A stretch of DNA of 64,000 nt from Natrinema sp. CBA1119 (GTDB lineage: Archaea > Halobacteriota > Halobacteria > Halobacteriales > Natrialbaceae), in the NCBI RefSeq assembly GCF_002572525.1, contig NZ_PDBS01000008.1:434001-498000 (forward strand), read 5' to 3'. The notes beneath the pieces are model-generated. The model worked only from the letters and a program-made list of their open reading frames with translations, had not been told where the DNA came from and searched no databases. This document shows positions 9,601-18,259 of the stretch, piece after piece. The first letter of the stretch is position 1; each line of letters opens with the position of its first letter. Position numbers and translations under genes: made by a program.

Positions 9601-9861
9601 CCGAAGATCCACATCGATGCCGAACAACACGGAGCAGAGTACGTGATCTCAGTTCTCGACGAGGGGATTGGGATCGACCCTGAGGATCAGGACCGAATTT
9701 TCCAAGTGTTCCAGCGGCTTCACAGCCGGGAGGAGCATCCGGGGACCGGGATCGGGCTTGCACTCTGTCAGCGGATCGTCGAACGCCACGGCGGCGAAAT
9801 CTGGGTCGACTCCGAACCCGGTGAGGGAACGACGTTCTCGTTCACCCTCCCTGCAGCGTGA
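6676..9861 (+). CDS. Multi-PAS sensor histidine kinase with N-terminal helix-turn-helix
   Basis: The 1061-residue protein is cytoplasmic; no membrane segment is seen. A winged-helix-like N-terminus (residues ~5-70, DVADTLDCPRQTAQNSLEDL) precedes six PAS units starting near 75, 210, 335, 470, 592 and 718, each ending in ITE/VTDxxE linkers. The HisKA box has AASHDLQEPLRMV near 850 with the phospho-accepting His, and the ATPase domain shows NLVSNAIEYSG (N box), DEGIGIDPEDQ (G1) and GTGIGLALC (G2). Sequence after the last PAS resembles phytochrome-type light or redox kinases of haloarchaea. No response regulator lies beside it, as is common in this group. Confidence 0.9.
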   Translation: MGFPGSTPEVTREEVRGVFTQFDQPSTPITADDVADTLDCPRQTAQNSLEDLADSGELQTRQIDDGTRVWWRPESRNLPAEPDREEFASFVSAVKDYAIFMLDPDGTVASWNEGAARIKGYQEDEMVGEHFSTFYTDAATADGVPEQNLEAAAEAGRTEDEGWRVRKDGTRFWAHVTITAIRDDDGTLRGFTKVTRDMTERRKYEQRLRQERDLTEQILETVPVSICVVTGDGEFVRANQRMLDRIGSDDEELPDYSVDSWEIYDADDEPIPVEEWPWTRVIDTGDPVYDYRCQVELPEIGRRWLSLNAVPLDSEEQDEPRVIVSVDDITEQKEREQQLRRQYNQTEQLLRTAPVAIAVQDADGETVMANQRAQDALGLTEQEFIEEPEDTEEWDVYDADGEPVAPEETPSARVLATGEPVFDEELTIDPPDSDPMQFRINAAPLFGPDGAIDRVVTAGEDITELKEREEQLEQRKTELETELNEILGRISDAFYAIDDEWQFTHLNERAADIMQQSREELLGRNVWDVFPEATEGVYWDEFQTAMETQEPVSFNVYGDELDAWLEFNVYPSESGLSIYFRDVTDQVEYERELAKYETIVETINDAIYVLDDELRFRMVNEAYTELTGYNRDELIGEHASLVVDEETIQQGRELREGLAEGDVTDPTLEGTIETASGRHVPVEGSFTPLSQNGENQQRIGVLRDITERKKNRRKLEESERRYRTLVENFPNGAVALFDDDLRYTAAGGELMDATGVDPEERVGNRVSDLYPADIVEKVEPYFHDALDGEANSFEIEYHNRHLLAYTLPIRDADDEIYAGMLVVQDITELKETQRQLEESNERLEQFAYAASHDLQEPLRMVTSYLQLLENRYADDLDENAEEFIEFAVDGAERMSEMIDGLLQYSRVETQGDPFEPINLDDVLEETIENLQMTIEESNAEITVDSLPEVHGDHSQLQQVFQNLVSNAIEYSGDEPPKIHIDAEQHGAEYVISVLDEGIGIDPEDQDRIFQVFQRLHSREEHPGTGIGLALCQRIVERHGGEIWVDSEPGEGTTFSFTLPAA

Positions 9862-9897
9862 TCCTGCTGGATTGAGAATATAGGCTGTGTACCCAGA

Positions 9898-10268
9898 ATG
9901 AGGCACCCGACTGAAACGCCTCGATTTGACAACCGACTTGACGCAATTACACGGCTACTCGGGGATGATTGTGTTCAGTCGATCCTCAAAGAGACTACCC
10001 AGAAACCCATGTCGGCAGCCGAACTCACCGAAACTTGTGAAGCCTCACTGGCGACCGTCTATCGCCGTCTCGACGAATTGACTGCCGTGAATTGCTCGTG
10101 GAACAAACTAGGCCAGATCCAGCGGGGCACCACCACACGGTCTACGTATCGAATCTGGATCGTGTGGTGATCGATTTCGCCGACGGTGAATTCGAGGTCA
10201 AGATCAGGAAACGGGAACGCGCCGCCGACCGATTCACGAACTTCATTGAGGGGCTCTACGATGAGTGA
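9898..10268 (+). pseudogene. HTH transcriptional regulator with a frameshift
   Basis: The N-terminal frame (LLGDDCVQSILKETTQKPMS...SLATVYRRLDEL) is a typical haloarchaeal ArsR-like winged helix. Near 10090-10100 coding switches frame to LLVEQTRPDPAGHHHTVYVS and continues to FTNFIEGLYDE with TGA at 10266-10268, the usual C-terminus of the family. A single missing base explains it. The intact gene would overlap the start of the next gene (ATG at 10261), the normal arrangement with its small membrane partner. Confidence 0.75.
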
Positions 10269-10577
10269 GACGATCTTTGCACAGACGAATGGGGAGTTTC
10301 CGTCGAACTCATCTTTCTGCTTTCAGATTACGTTACTGTCGCAATAGCACTCGTCATCGCGTACATCGCCTATCAAGGGTATAGTCGAAACGACAGCCGA
10401 CCGATGCTCCTCATCGCAACTGGATTCGTCCTCACCTTTGGAGGACCCGGACTGATCTTCATCGTCTCACTGGTCTTCCCCATACCGCCACTGGTCGTCG
10501 GCGGCGCGACACAGTTCGTCGAAATTTTCGGCATGGGGACGATTCTGTACGGATTCATCGCGCCGGCGATGGAATGA
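10261..10577 (+). pseudogene. Small membrane protein (DUF7521-like) with a frameshift
   Basis: ATG at 10261 opens MSETIFAQTNGEFPS and the frame then runs into TAG, while the shifted frame from about 10305 reads VELIFLLSDYVTVAIALVIA then three hydrophobic segments ending GFIAPAME with TGA at 10575. The regulator-membrane protein pair is common in haloarchaea. Both members carrying one-base shifts within 250 bases suggests either decay of the operon or local sequence error. Confidence 0.65.
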
Positions 10578-10830
10578 GGCTGGCGTATCTTGCAGACTAA
10601 TCCGGCCCGACTACCCTACTAGGTAGGTGCCCTGTATTGAACACGAGTTTCGCGAGCAGTTCCGAATCAAGAAGTCGTGCTCCGAGATACTGCTAATTAT
10701 ATACTATGAATTGACATTCGGTACACTCTGTCACCGTGTGAACAGTCACGAGTACAGTGCCGGCAGTCGGATCGGGGAATATAGTTAAGCCCGAGCATCT
10801 GGAACGGTCTGTTGACAGGTGATCTGACAG

Positions 10831-11109
10831 ATGTCCCTGGCCACTGATCCCCGTCCACCACTTCCCGACTGGGTGTTGGACGCATACACTATCCTCCGTG
10901 ATCACATCACCAAGCAGGAACACGGTGAAAGCCAGCGCCACGTCCTGGCGATCCCTCGTGACGAGGCGATCAAAGTGCTGCGATCCACTGACGAGATCAG
11001 GCTTGAACCGGGGGATGCTGACCATGCACTGACGCGGCTGCTCGAGCGTGGCTATCTCTACGAGGTTGACAGCGAACTCCGCGTCACCGAGCCACCTGAA
11101 GACATCTAA
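10831..11109 (+). CDS. Small hypothetical protein, possible winged helix
   Basis: A 92-residue acidic product with RPPLPDWVLDAYTILRDHIT, ...HVLAIPRDEAIKVLRSTDEI... and DHALTRLLERGYLYEVDSEL. The helix-helix-strand pattern at the end resembles the wing of an HTH domain. The family has no name I recognise. The gene is monocistronic. Confidence 0.6.
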   Translation: MSLATDPRPPLPDWVLDAYTILRDHITKQEHGESQRHVLAIPRDEAIKVLRSTDEIRLEPGDADHALTRLLERGYLYEVDSELRVTEPPEDI

Positions 11110-11216
11110 GTCCACGTCGTCCAGCATTAGTGACGTGTATATCGCCGGACGGCGAGGAGATGGACCAGCGAAACGCTTTTCGGCGTTACTGGTGAAACAG
11201 GCACGAGTGATTCAAT

Positions 11217-11399
11217 ATGGGGGGCTGGGAGCGACTGAAACGAGCGGTTTCGGCAGATGGGGAACCGAGGCGCTCAACGGAAACCGACTCCGCTGACGTG
11301 ATCTATGAGTGTCGGCACTGTGGAACGACTGTGGATCAGCGAACGGAGTACTGTCCGGCATGCGGTGTATCAGAAATTGCGACGTACGCGATCGAGTAA
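11217..11399 (+). CDS. Small zinc-ribbon protein
   Basis: Sixty residues ending in a rubredoxin-like zinc ribbon: CRHCG at residues 31-35 and CPAC at 47-50, followed by GVSEIATYAIE. Four cysteines are placed to bind one zinc. Such small CPxCG proteins are numerous in haloarchaea and mostly of unknown role. The N-terminus (MGGWERLKRAVSAD) is a short amphipathic helix. Confidence 0.65.
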   Translation: MGGWERLKRAVSADGEPRRSTETDSADVIYECRHCGTTVDQRTEYCPACGVSEIATYAIE

Positions 11400-11445
11400 C
11401 CGAAATACCGGGGTCAGCGTGATCTCCCAAGATCGAGGTGCTCTC

Positions 11446-12195
11446 CTATCGAAACATCCCCCGGACAGGTTCTTCCTGCTGGCCCTGCGCCTGCTGTAAT
11501 TGCTGTGCGACCTGCTGTTTCTGGCGCTGAATCTCCTCTGCTTTCTCCTGTAGCTCACTGGTGTCGATCTCGAACTCGACGAGCGGTTCAAGCGCGTTCT
11601 CGATCACGGACCGGGCCGCGGCCGGATCCGGGAGCCGTGGATCCGCCCGGACGAGCAGCAACGCTGCCGGAACACTCGCCAGATAGCACGCATTGATGAG
11701 GGCACCGGTCACACCACTCACAGCGCCGTCCTCCTCTGCGAGTGCGATATCCGCCTCCTCGAGTTCCGTCTTCCGGTCATTGGTCGTTGCCACACCGACG
11801 ACGTTGCCCTGCTGTTCCTCTGACTGGGCTGGTGCACCAGCAAGGAAGATCGCCCGGTTGAAATCCTCGACCAGTTCCTCTAGTACGCACTGGCTCAGAT
11901 CCAAGAATGCGTCTTCCGGGATCGGGACATCACTCTGCAGCGTCATAATGTCAGGATCCGAACCACCGTAGACGCGTACCGAATCCTGAACCAGACCGTC
12001 CGTAAACGATGCAACGGGTGGCAAGGTGTCGGACCGGATTGCACCATACTGCTCGAGGCCCAGCTGGTCGGTGATCTGATCGACGGCGATTGAAGCCACC
12101 AATCCGTGGCCTGGCAGTCCCTCGATCAGTGTCGGTGCCGCTGCATCGAGATCGGCTGACCGGTGAAACGTCACGTCAGGCGTCTCTGGAGTCAT
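11446..12195 (-). CDS. PAC2-family (proteasome assembly chaperone-like) protein
   Basis: The 249-residue product begins VTFHRSADLDAAAPTLIEGLPGHGLVASIAVDQITDQLGL, the conserved PAC2 N-terminus, and contains VRVYGGSDPDIMTLQSDVPI and GVTGALINACYLASVPAALL typical of archaeal members. The C-terminus is a long coiled coil rich in Gln/Glu (ELQEKAEEIQRQKQQVAQQL). Archaeal PAC2 proteins are thought to help proteasome assembly, but direct evidence is limited. The gene is complete and isolated. Confidence 0.85.
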   Translation of the reverse strand: MTPETPDVTFHRSADLDAAAPTLIEGLPGHGLVASIAVDQITDQLGLEQYGAIRSDTLPPVASFTDGLVQDSVRVYGGSDPDIMTLQSDVPIPEDAFLDLSQCVLEELVEDFNRAIFLAGAPAQSEEQQGNVVGVATTNDRKTELEEADIALAEEDGAVSGVTGALINACYLASVPAALLLVRADPRLPDPAAARSVIENALEPLVEFEIDTSELQEKAEEIQRQKQQVAQQLQQAQGQQEEPVRGMFR

Positions 12196-12239
12196 GCCCG
12201 GCGACCTACACCGACCAGTCAGATATGCGTACGGGGCAC

Positions 12240-12746
12240 CAGTAGATTCGTGTCAGCCACTCAGCCTTCTGTATAGCACTACTCACCCTGATTCTTCTGT
12301 GTAAAGTAGTCTTCCTGTGTCTCACTCCGTGGCGAATCTGATCTACGGGATCCACAGGAAAACGCCTACTCGTCCAGAAACTCCGCGTAGAAGTACTCGT
12401 CCTGCGTCTCGCCCTCTAGCGGCTCCAGCACGTCCGGTTCAAAACGTGTACGTGAATACGTGCGAGAGGAATCTCGAAGGACAAATTCACAGCGTATCTC
12501 AGATTCTTCCAACTTCGCCGGAGAATCCTACGCAAACCGGGACGAGAAGCCTTGAAAGAAATTATTCAAACTGCCCTCTCACTAACCAACAACGCCCTTC
12601 ACAAGAGCGTCGGAGAATGAAAAACAGTCTTCGAATTTATTTCCCACTACTAAAACCAGGGAATAGGTCTTATTCAGGCAATTATTCTGAAACAGTGGGA
12701 GAGTTTTAATCACCTGAATTTATGTGTTTATCCGTCACATACCAGG
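12240..12746. other. Decayed region with short C-terminal gene fragments
   Basis: No intact gene. On the minus strand a tail FEPDVLEPLEGETQDEYF ending AEFLDE stops at 12366-12368, and a related tail SETQEDYFTQKNQGE ends near 12287. They look like two diverged copies of the same C-terminus and imply a lost or duplicated gene. From 12480 the sequence is AT-rich with no coding signal. Confidence 0.35.
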
Positions 12747-12965
12747 ATGATGTCCGCGAGTAAACACCAACTAGCAATATCGGACAGTTCCCTGTTACCA
12801 CAGGCTAAACGTGGAAATTTAGCCATCCCCATGTCGGAAATGACGGCAGTAACCTGCCTCCAGGCCCTGTCAAGTCTACCTAGGTATACGCTTCGACCAT
12901 TCATAATGACAATTAGAGCAAAGGGTTCTGTTCAAAGTACGGAGGAAGAATATGCCAGTCAATAA
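12747..12965 (+). CDS. Diverged paralogue of the HTH protein at 18839-19057
   Basis: This 72-residue product has exactly the same length and the same ends (MMSxSxx... and ...VQSTEEEYASQ) as the protein at 18839-19057, but the middle is strongly changed (LQALSSLPRYTLRPFIMTI against LQELLGLSKLTLFAVLESL). It may no longer fold as a DNA-binding helix-turn-helix. Its stop overlaps the ATG of the next gene inside TATGCCAGTCAATAA, as in the other copy. The region is AT-richer than its surroundings. Confidence 0.5.
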   Translation: MMSASKHQLAISDSSLLPQAKRGNLAIPMSEMTAVTCLQALSSLPRYTLRPFIMTIRAKGSVQSTEEEYASQ

Positions 12966-13521
12966 GCCACTAACGACTCCTGCTATCGCGATCGATACAG
13001 CAGAGTCTATTCAGATCGACTGCTATGTCCGGTCCACTGTCCCGGCACCTCTTATCAAGACAATCAATACAATTATTGACCGGTTGCTGTATCTATGTGA
13101 GAACGGAAGTATTGCTGACTGCCATGTCACTTGTTGGCCGCCAGAAACGGTCAATACGAATGTACCAACGCGTGATGAACTCATAGCTCAATTCGAAAGC
13201 TGGGCTGAGCAGCACGAGTGTTCGCTAAAACCAGCATTTCACCGAAAACAAATCACCCCCTCATTGCCTGGACTCAACGACCCCTGTGAGCGCGTTCGAG
13301 TGCCAGTTGTAGCGCTCGCCCTCTACGAGGCCGATACTGATGGAGAAGCCGACTCGAAGACACTCCAAGGTGTCATTCCATACACGGAAGAGACCTCTGA
13401 AGGTGGTAAGCGGACACACACCGTTGAAGAGTTGCTCTCTACAGTTGAACGAGCAGAGGACGGGAATAAAGCGCACGACTGCCAAGATGAACAGTGGTCA
13501 CTCGTGGAAGGAGAGCAATGA
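12952..13521 (+). CDS. Conserved haloarchaeal protein, paralogue of 18256-18852
   Basis: The 189-residue product shares IDCYVRSTVPAP, CWPPE, FESWAEQHECSLKPAFHRKQ, ERVRVPVVALALYE and LQGVIPYTEE with the protein at 18256-18852. Both follow a 72-residue HTH-like gene with an overlapping start. The VRVPVVALALY stretch suggests a beta-rich core. No catalytic motif is visible and the function is unknown. Confidence 0.65.
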   Translation: MPVNKPLTTPAIAIDTAESIQIDCYVRSTVPAPLIKTINTIIDRLLYLCENGSIADCHVTCWPPETVNTNVPTRDELIAQFESWAEQHECSLKPAFHRKQITPSLPGLNDPCERVRVPVVALALYEADTDGEADSKTLQGVIPYTEETSEGGKRTHTVEELLSTVERAEDGNKAHDCQDEQWSLVEGEQ

Positions 13522-13633
13522 TGGGGTTGCGTGGCTTGCCATCATACAAATCACTGTGCGTATCCGCTCTAGCGATAAACACCACCGATGACAAAATCCT
13601 CCACATCAATGGCGCTATCTCCCCCTCGAACAT

Positions 13634-14026
13634 ATGACAGATGATGATTGTGATCGGACGTCCATATCAGAGGTATCCATCAAGTCAACCGTCCATACTA
13701 AATACCTGTCAGAGACGGTGATTCTTGAAGCAATCGCCCACCATCAACGACGTGAAATCCTGCGGTTTCTCATGGACAGTTGCGACGCTACAACGACCAT
13801 TGATGACCTTGTAGAACACCTTAGAAGTCGAGAAACCGAGCAGATAGGGAATCACCCGGGGTGTTCCTCGGCCGAGATCAAAATCTCTCTCCATCATATT
13901 CATTTGCCAAAGTTGGAAGAGGTGGGTCTTATTGAGTATGACCAGCGGTCCGAGGAACTGCGGTACCGGCGTCATGCTGTCCTTGAGGATATCCTTACCA
14001 GTCTCCCAATTGAAGAAAACAGATAG
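13634..14026 (+). CDS. DUF7344-type winged-helix protein
   Basis: A 130-residue product with ILEAIAHHQRREILRFLMDS, a central acidic linker, and ISLHHIHLPKLEEVGLIEYD followed by QRSEELRYRR. This is the haloarchaeal DUF7344 pattern, in which the HHxHLPxLxexGliEYD helix and wing form the conserved end. The same family occurs at 56636-56995. These proteins often sit near HalOD1 genes and are presumed regulators. It is followed by 160 bases without a gene and then an IS5 element. Confidence 0.75.
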   Translation: MTDDDCDRTSISEVSIKSTVHTKYLSETVILEAIAHHQRREILRFLMDSCDATTTIDDLVEHLRSRETEQIGNHPGCSSAEIKISLHHIHLPKLEEVGLIEYDQRSEELRYRRHAVLEDILTSLPIEENR

Positions 14027-14191
14027 GTATTGGTCATTTTCCACCTGCAACTCATTAGCACTCGAGTTCATATCAGTAGTTGGTAATACAGTTTCTTTAT
14101 TCAGGGTATGGTGTGAAAATCGCGGTAAGTACAGGAGAGACAGTTACCGAAGCGGCACCTAATCTGTCCAGTTACTGTTAAAAGTGCCGTG

Positions 14192-15202
14192 CTGAATACA
14201 GAGGGTGGGCCTTGTTTAGATGCTCTAACTTTAGCAGTGTAGAGTCGATCGAACTCGTATCGCTGTGCTAGTATCTCGGAGGAAATACCAAATCTACTAG
14301 GAAGGGAAGCGGGACGAGCTCGTTGTGCACACGAAGACCTCCCGCTTCACAGAGATGGTTGTGTCGCTCGCTCAAAAAGCCGTCGTTGGTCCGCCAGCTC
14401 CGGCGTACCGACCGGGAGAGGAAGGCTACGCTGACTGGGTGATTCTCGCCGTTCAGGGATTGAAAGAGTATCTCGGCCATCCGTACCGGAAGCTGATGGA
14501 TGTCCTCCGCGAGATGCCAAGAGTGACGAAATCACTCAGTTTGACGCCTGAAACGGTGCCATACTTCTCGACGGTGTGTACGCGAAAGCAGGCGATTCCG
14601 ATGAAGCGGTGGCGAGCGATCCTCGATCAGTCCGTCGAACTGTATGATCTCGGTGATGTGCAGGCGATCGACGCAACCGGTGTCGATCACGTCCAGGCCA
14701 GCCAGCACTACGCAAAACGGACGGACTACACGTTCGAGGCGGTGAAGACGACGCTGCTCATCGATTGTGAAACCAGTGCGATTCTCGATATACACTGTTC
14801 GATAAAACAACCGCACGATACGCAAGTTGGCTGGCAGGTGTTAGTGCGGAATCTCGACGATTTGGCGGCTGTCGCTGCCGATAAGGGCTACGACTGGGAG
14901 GAACTTCGTACGAGGTTGCGTGCAGAAAGTATCACGCCGCTGATTCCGCAGCGAGATCCTGGGATGCGGGGGTGGACGAGAAACTTGCTCATCAAGGATC
15001 GGGCGTATCACCAGGGCTCGAACGCTGAATCAGCGTTTTTCGGGCTCCGCCGCAGATACGGCGATACGCTCTGGTCGAGAACCTGGTTCGGACAGTTCTA
15101 TGAACTTGTCATGAAATCCGCCGTCCGCAACATCGAACGCGCCATCGAGGACTCACACCCGTGAAATCGCGCGTTCAAACAAGGCCCAGAGGGTGTATTC
15201 AT
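14192..15202 (+). mobile_element. IS5-family element, copy A
   Basis: Imperfect terminal repeats: left CTGAATACA..GGGCCTTGTTTAGA (14192-14220) and right, read inversely, GATGAATACA..TGGGCCTTGTTTGAA (15174-15202). It carries one transposase gene. A target duplication was not identified. Confidence 0.75.
14325..15164 (+). CDS. IS5-family transposase (DDE)
   Basis: The 279-residue enzyme has the three acidic positions in VQAIDATGVD, ADKGYDWEEL and SNAESAFFGLRRRYG, typical of haloarchaeal IS5 transposases. It cuts and joins the ends of its element. It is full length. Its last 100 residues are nearly the same as the fragment at 55806-56109, showing that related copies moved within this genome. 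The spacing of these residues follows the haloarchaeal pattern. Confidence 0.9.
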   Translation: MHTKTSRFTEMVVSLAQKAVVGPPAPAYRPGEEGYADWVILAVQGLKEYLGHPYRKLMDVLREMPRVTKSLSLTPETVPYFSTVCTRKQAIPMKRWRAILDQSVELYDLGDVQAIDATGVDHVQASQHYAKRTDYTFEAVKTTLLIDCETSAILDIHCSIKQPHDTQVGWQVLVRNLDDLAAVAADKGYDWEELRTRLRAESITPLIPQRDPGMRGWTRNLLIKDRAYHQGSNAESAFFGLRRRYGDTLWSRTWFGQFYELVMKSAVRNIERAIEDSHP

Positions 15203-15293
15203 CAATGCAGCCGCTCAAGAACGAGCCGTTAAATAGATTGTGCAAATCTAACGCTGGCAATTCTATCAGCTATCGGTGATATCGGCAGAGCCA

Positions 15294-16262
15294 TGCTGAA
15301 TACACCGCGCGGGCCGTGTTTAGACGCCGCTCAGTTGACGCCTCGACCAGGATTATGTGGAGTTGAGCGAGGAAGCGGCGAGTATGCCGTCTCAACTCGC
15401 CCGCTTTACCGACCGATGCGTCGATTTGTCCCAGAACGCTGTCATCAGCAAGCCAGCGCCGGCGATCAAGAAGGGTGACGGCGGCTACGCTGACTGGGTG
15501 ATTGTCTCGATCCATTGTCTCAGAGAGTATCTGAACCAGCCCTACCGCCGATTACTCGATATCTTGTACGAGATCCCCGGAATCGCAGCTAATCTCGGAC
15601 ATTCTGTGGATCAGCTACCGGATTTCACCACCGTCTGTACGCGGAAACAAGATCTCAAAATGCGGATCTGGCGGGTGTTACTGCGGCTGTCTGTCTCACT
15701 GCACGACCTCGGCGACGTTCAGGCGATCGACGCGACCGGCTTCAAACGCCATCAAGCCAGCCGCCACTATGTCCTCCGCGTCGGCTACAACTTTGACGAT
15801 ATTAAGACGACAGCGCTCGTAGATTGCGATACCAGCGTCATCCTCGATATCCATTGCTCGATGAAACTGCCGCACGATACACAAGTTGGACGACAGGTAC
15901 TGACGAGAAACCTGGCACAGCTAAACACGATCACTGCTGACAAAAGTTACGACTGGGACGCGCTGCGGCACGAACTCAGGGATGCTGGCATCCGTCCGGT
16001 GATTAAACATCGAGAGTTCTACGCACTTGACAAAGCGCACAACGCTCGCCACAACGAGAACGTCTATCACCGCCGCTCGATCGTCGAAGCGATCTTCTTC
16101 GCGCTGAAGCATCGGTTCGGCGAAACGTTGCGGGCCAGATCGTGGTTTGGTCAGTTCAGAAAGCTCGTCCTAAAGGCTGCCGTCAGAAACATCGAGCAAG
16201 CCGTGAAGCTCTGATACCACTGATCTCACACGTCTAAACAAGCCCCACCGCGCGGATTCAGC
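15294..16262 (+). mobile_element. IS5-family element, copy B
   Basis: Ends are TGCTGAATACACCGCGCGGG...GTGTTTAGACG (15294-15324) and, inversely, TGCTGAATCCGCGCGGTGGGG...TTGTTTAGACG (16231-16262). It sits only 92 bases after copy A and is related but not a recent duplicate. Confidence 0.75.
15384..16214 (+). CDS. IS5-family transposase (DDE)
   Basis: Start at 15384 (MPSQLARFTDRCVDLSQ) matches the N-terminus of relatives; an upstream ATG at 15357 is also in frame. The acidic triad lies in VQAIDATGFK, ADKSYDWDAL and RSIVEAIFFALKHRFG. The protein is about half identical to copy A by eye and seems intact. Both genes point the same way. Residues HREFYALDKAHNARHNEN before the last acid are shared with copy C at 24560-25387, so B lies nearer to C than to A in this part. 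Confidence 0.9.
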   Translation: MPSQLARFTDRCVDLSQNAVISKPAPAIKKGDGGYADWVIVSIHCLREYLNQPYRRLLDILYEIPGIAANLGHSVDQLPDFTTVCTRKQDLKMRIWRVLLRLSVSLHDLGDVQAIDATGFKRHQASRHYVLRVGYNFDDIKTTALVDCDTSVILDIHCSMKLPHDTQVGRQVLTRNLAQLNTITADKSYDWDALRHELRDAGIRPVIKHREFYALDKAHNARHNENVYHRRSIVEAIFFALKHRFGETLRARSWFGQFRKLVLKAAVRNIEQAVKL

Positions 16263-16374
16263 AGTCACTGACGCCTTCAATTGGGGAGGGAGTATCGGTA
16301 CAGATAATTCAACCAATTGATAAAATATCGATACAAACCAGCAGAAATTCAGTCCAAGGGTGGCGTCCGATGCA

Positions 16375-16694
16375 TTAGTTCTCGACAACCGTTATCGTTC
16401 TGCTATTATTGACTGTTACCTCATATTCACAGTATGTGAACGTGACCGTCGTGAGCTGTGTCCCAGCGGTTTCTGACAGGAAGAACGAATCTAAGGCGTC
16501 AGGATCGATCGCTTCGTAGAGCGGGTCGAGCGCCTCAGTACCCTCTTCCTCAGCCACCGATCCAGAGACAGACGAGCGGTCCGATACCGCGCAATAGCAT
16601 CGATTACTGCAAGACTGGCCGGTTGATCTGCTGAGACGGAAGTCATGTACAGTGGAGAGACTGCGGCTTTGTGACTGTTGTCTGCTTCACTCAT
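16375..16694 (-). pseudogene. HalOD1 output-domain protein with a frameshift
   Basis: The first frame (from 16694) reads SVSADQPASLAVIDAIARYR, the start of a HalOD1 domain. After about 16560 the domain continues in another frame as LDPLYEAIDPDALDSFF, then VTFTYCEYEVTVNNSRTITV and stops at 16375. HalOD1 domains are small haloarchaeal signalling output modules. One base lost near 16555-16600 explains the break. Other HalOD1 genes in the window (54101, 56374) are intact. Confidence 0.65.
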
Positions 16695-16737
16695 GGGTAA
16701 CTACGTTTCCCACCACATGAATCCTGCTGGGGTGACT

Positions 16738-17430
16738 GGCGCTGTTCAGATAAGGTCTGAAAAGCGAGGCGGTCAGAATTCTAGACGTCCATGCCCGAAT
16801 TTAGCCACCCCAACGGCTCTAGTAACGGCGTTCAATTAGATTTTGTGGAGCGAGAAGCGACACCGCGCGAGCTGATGCAATTGAGTATCTAGCTCCATTT
16901 ACCGAGCTTGTCACTTTCAGATACTGTTTCTGTCTTAGAGAGATTCGGTGTCGAACGGGCGAGATTGACGATCCATAATTGGGTACAGAAAGACATCTAC
17001 AGCCGACAACGGGAAGCTAGCCAGATCACGTTGTGCTCGACGAAACTGTGATCAAACCTGATAATCAGCGCTACTGGCTGTATGCTGCTGTCGATCCCGA
17101 AACGAACGAATTTCTCCATGTCAAGCTCTACCCAACGCGTACAACCGCACTTACTGAGATGTTTCTGAGTGAACTGAGAGAGAAACACGATGTCCAAGAT
17201 GCCGTGTTTCTCGTTGATTCAGCTCCGTGGCTTAAAGCTGCACTCTATCACCTTGGGCTCCGATTTCGATATGAGAAACATGGAAACCGGAATGCCGTCG
17301 AACGTCTATTCAAAGAGATAAAAACGACGTACTACTCAGCTCGGAAACTACTTTAGAAACGCCGATCCAGCAACCGCTGAAACATGGTTGCAGAGCTACG
17401 CATACTGCTGGAATCAGCTAATCTGAATAA
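16738..17430 (+). mobile_element. IS6-family remnant, copy 1
   Basis: The left end GGCGCTGTTCAGATAAGG (16738) resembles other IS6 ends in this window (20279, 44175). The transposase inside is broken (next entry). No matching right terminal repeat was found before the PhaB-like gene. Confidence 0.55.
16793..17426 (+). pseudogene. IS6-family transposase, broken
   Basis: It begins MPEFSHPNGSSNGVQLDFVE, stops at TAG after ELMQLSI, and then shows LSDTVSVLERFGVERARLTI, HNWVQKDIYSRQ, a frameshift, VLDETVIKPDNQRYWLYAAV with the first catalytic Asp, FLVDSAPWLKAAL and NRNAVERLFKEIK. After a second frameshift it ends LQSYAYCWNQLI. At least one stop and two frameshifts make it inactive. Confidence 0.75.
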
Positions 17431-17458
17431 TGCCGAAGAGCGGATTAGATGCTGTTAC

Positions 17459-18259
17459 TTACAGATCAAGTCCGCCGTTGATGTCGATAACCTCACCGGT
17501 AATATAGCCCGATTCCTCACTGGCAAGGTAGCGAACAAGCCCTGCAATCTCGCTCACGTCGGCGAACCGCTCAAGCGGGATATCCGCACGGAGATCGTTC
17601 TGAATCTCGTCCGGAATCGCCTCCACCATCTCCGTCAATGTGAAGCCGGGCGCGATACAGTTCGCCGTTGCGCCCACATCCGCCAACTCGAGCGCAAGCG
17701 ACCGGGTGAAGCCGAACAGACCACTTTTCGCCGCCGCATAGTTCGCCTGGCCGACGTTCCCCTGCTTCCCGATCACGCTCGAGATGCTGATAACCCGTCC
17801 ATCGTCGACAGTTTGGAAATCATCGTAGAACGCCTTGGTGCAATTGAACGACCCGTGGAGAGAGACATCGATCACACGGTGCCAGTCCTCATGACTCATA
17901 TTGGCGAGCGTACAATCGGCTGTAATCCCGGCGTTGTTGATGAGGACGTCGATCGACCCAAACGAGTCGGAAACTGCCTCGCGCATCGCGTCGACTTCGT
18001 CACGGTTCGTGACGTCGGCCTGAATCGGATGGGCCGTTCCCTCGGTATCGGCTTCCGTGATCACGTCAGCGATCTCGTGGGCGGCAGCCTCCGACGACCG
18101 ATAGTTCACGATGACAGTCGCACCGTGACGGCCTAGTTCACGGACGATCCCGCGACCAATACCACACGAGCCGCCGGTAACGAGACACGTCCGGCCTGCA
18201 AGTAGTTGGCGAGACGGCTGTTCCAGTTCGGGTGGCCGCTCTTTCTGTTTGACACTCAT
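17459..18259 (-). CDS. phaB: Short-chain dehydrogenase, PhaB/FabG-like acetoacetyl-CoA reductase
   Basis: The 266-residue product has the NADP-binding TGGSCGIGRG, NNAGIT, the catalytic Ser in ISISSVIGKQGN and YAAAK, and ends YITGEVIDINGGLDL, all classic for the SDR family. In haloarchaea close relatives reduce acetoacetyl-CoA to 3-hydroxybutyryl-CoA for polyhydroxyalkanoate synthesis; FabG-type activity is the alternative. It overlaps the upstream 18256-18852 gene by four bases (ATGA), forming a three-gene operon with the HTH gene. No PHA synthase lies in the window, so the symbol is tentative. Confidence 0.75.
   Translation of the reverse strand: MSVKQKERPPELEQPSRQLLAGRTCLVTGGSCGIGRGIVRELGRHGATVIVNYRSSEAAAHEIADVITEADTEGTAHPIQADVTNRDEVDAMREAVSDSFGSIDVLINNAGITADCTLANMSHEDWHRVIDVSLHGSFNCTKAFYDDFQTVDDGRVISISSVIGKQGNVGQANYAAAKSGLFGFTRSLALELADVGATANCIAPGFTLTEMVEAIPDEIQNDLRADIPLERFADVSEIAGLVRYLASEESGYITGEVIDINGGLDL

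Noticed and set aside
12317-12709. 130-codon plus-strand frame
   Set aside because: Composition rich in Arg, Pro, Thr and Ser without haloarchaeal acidity; a protein tail on the opposite strand overlaps it.
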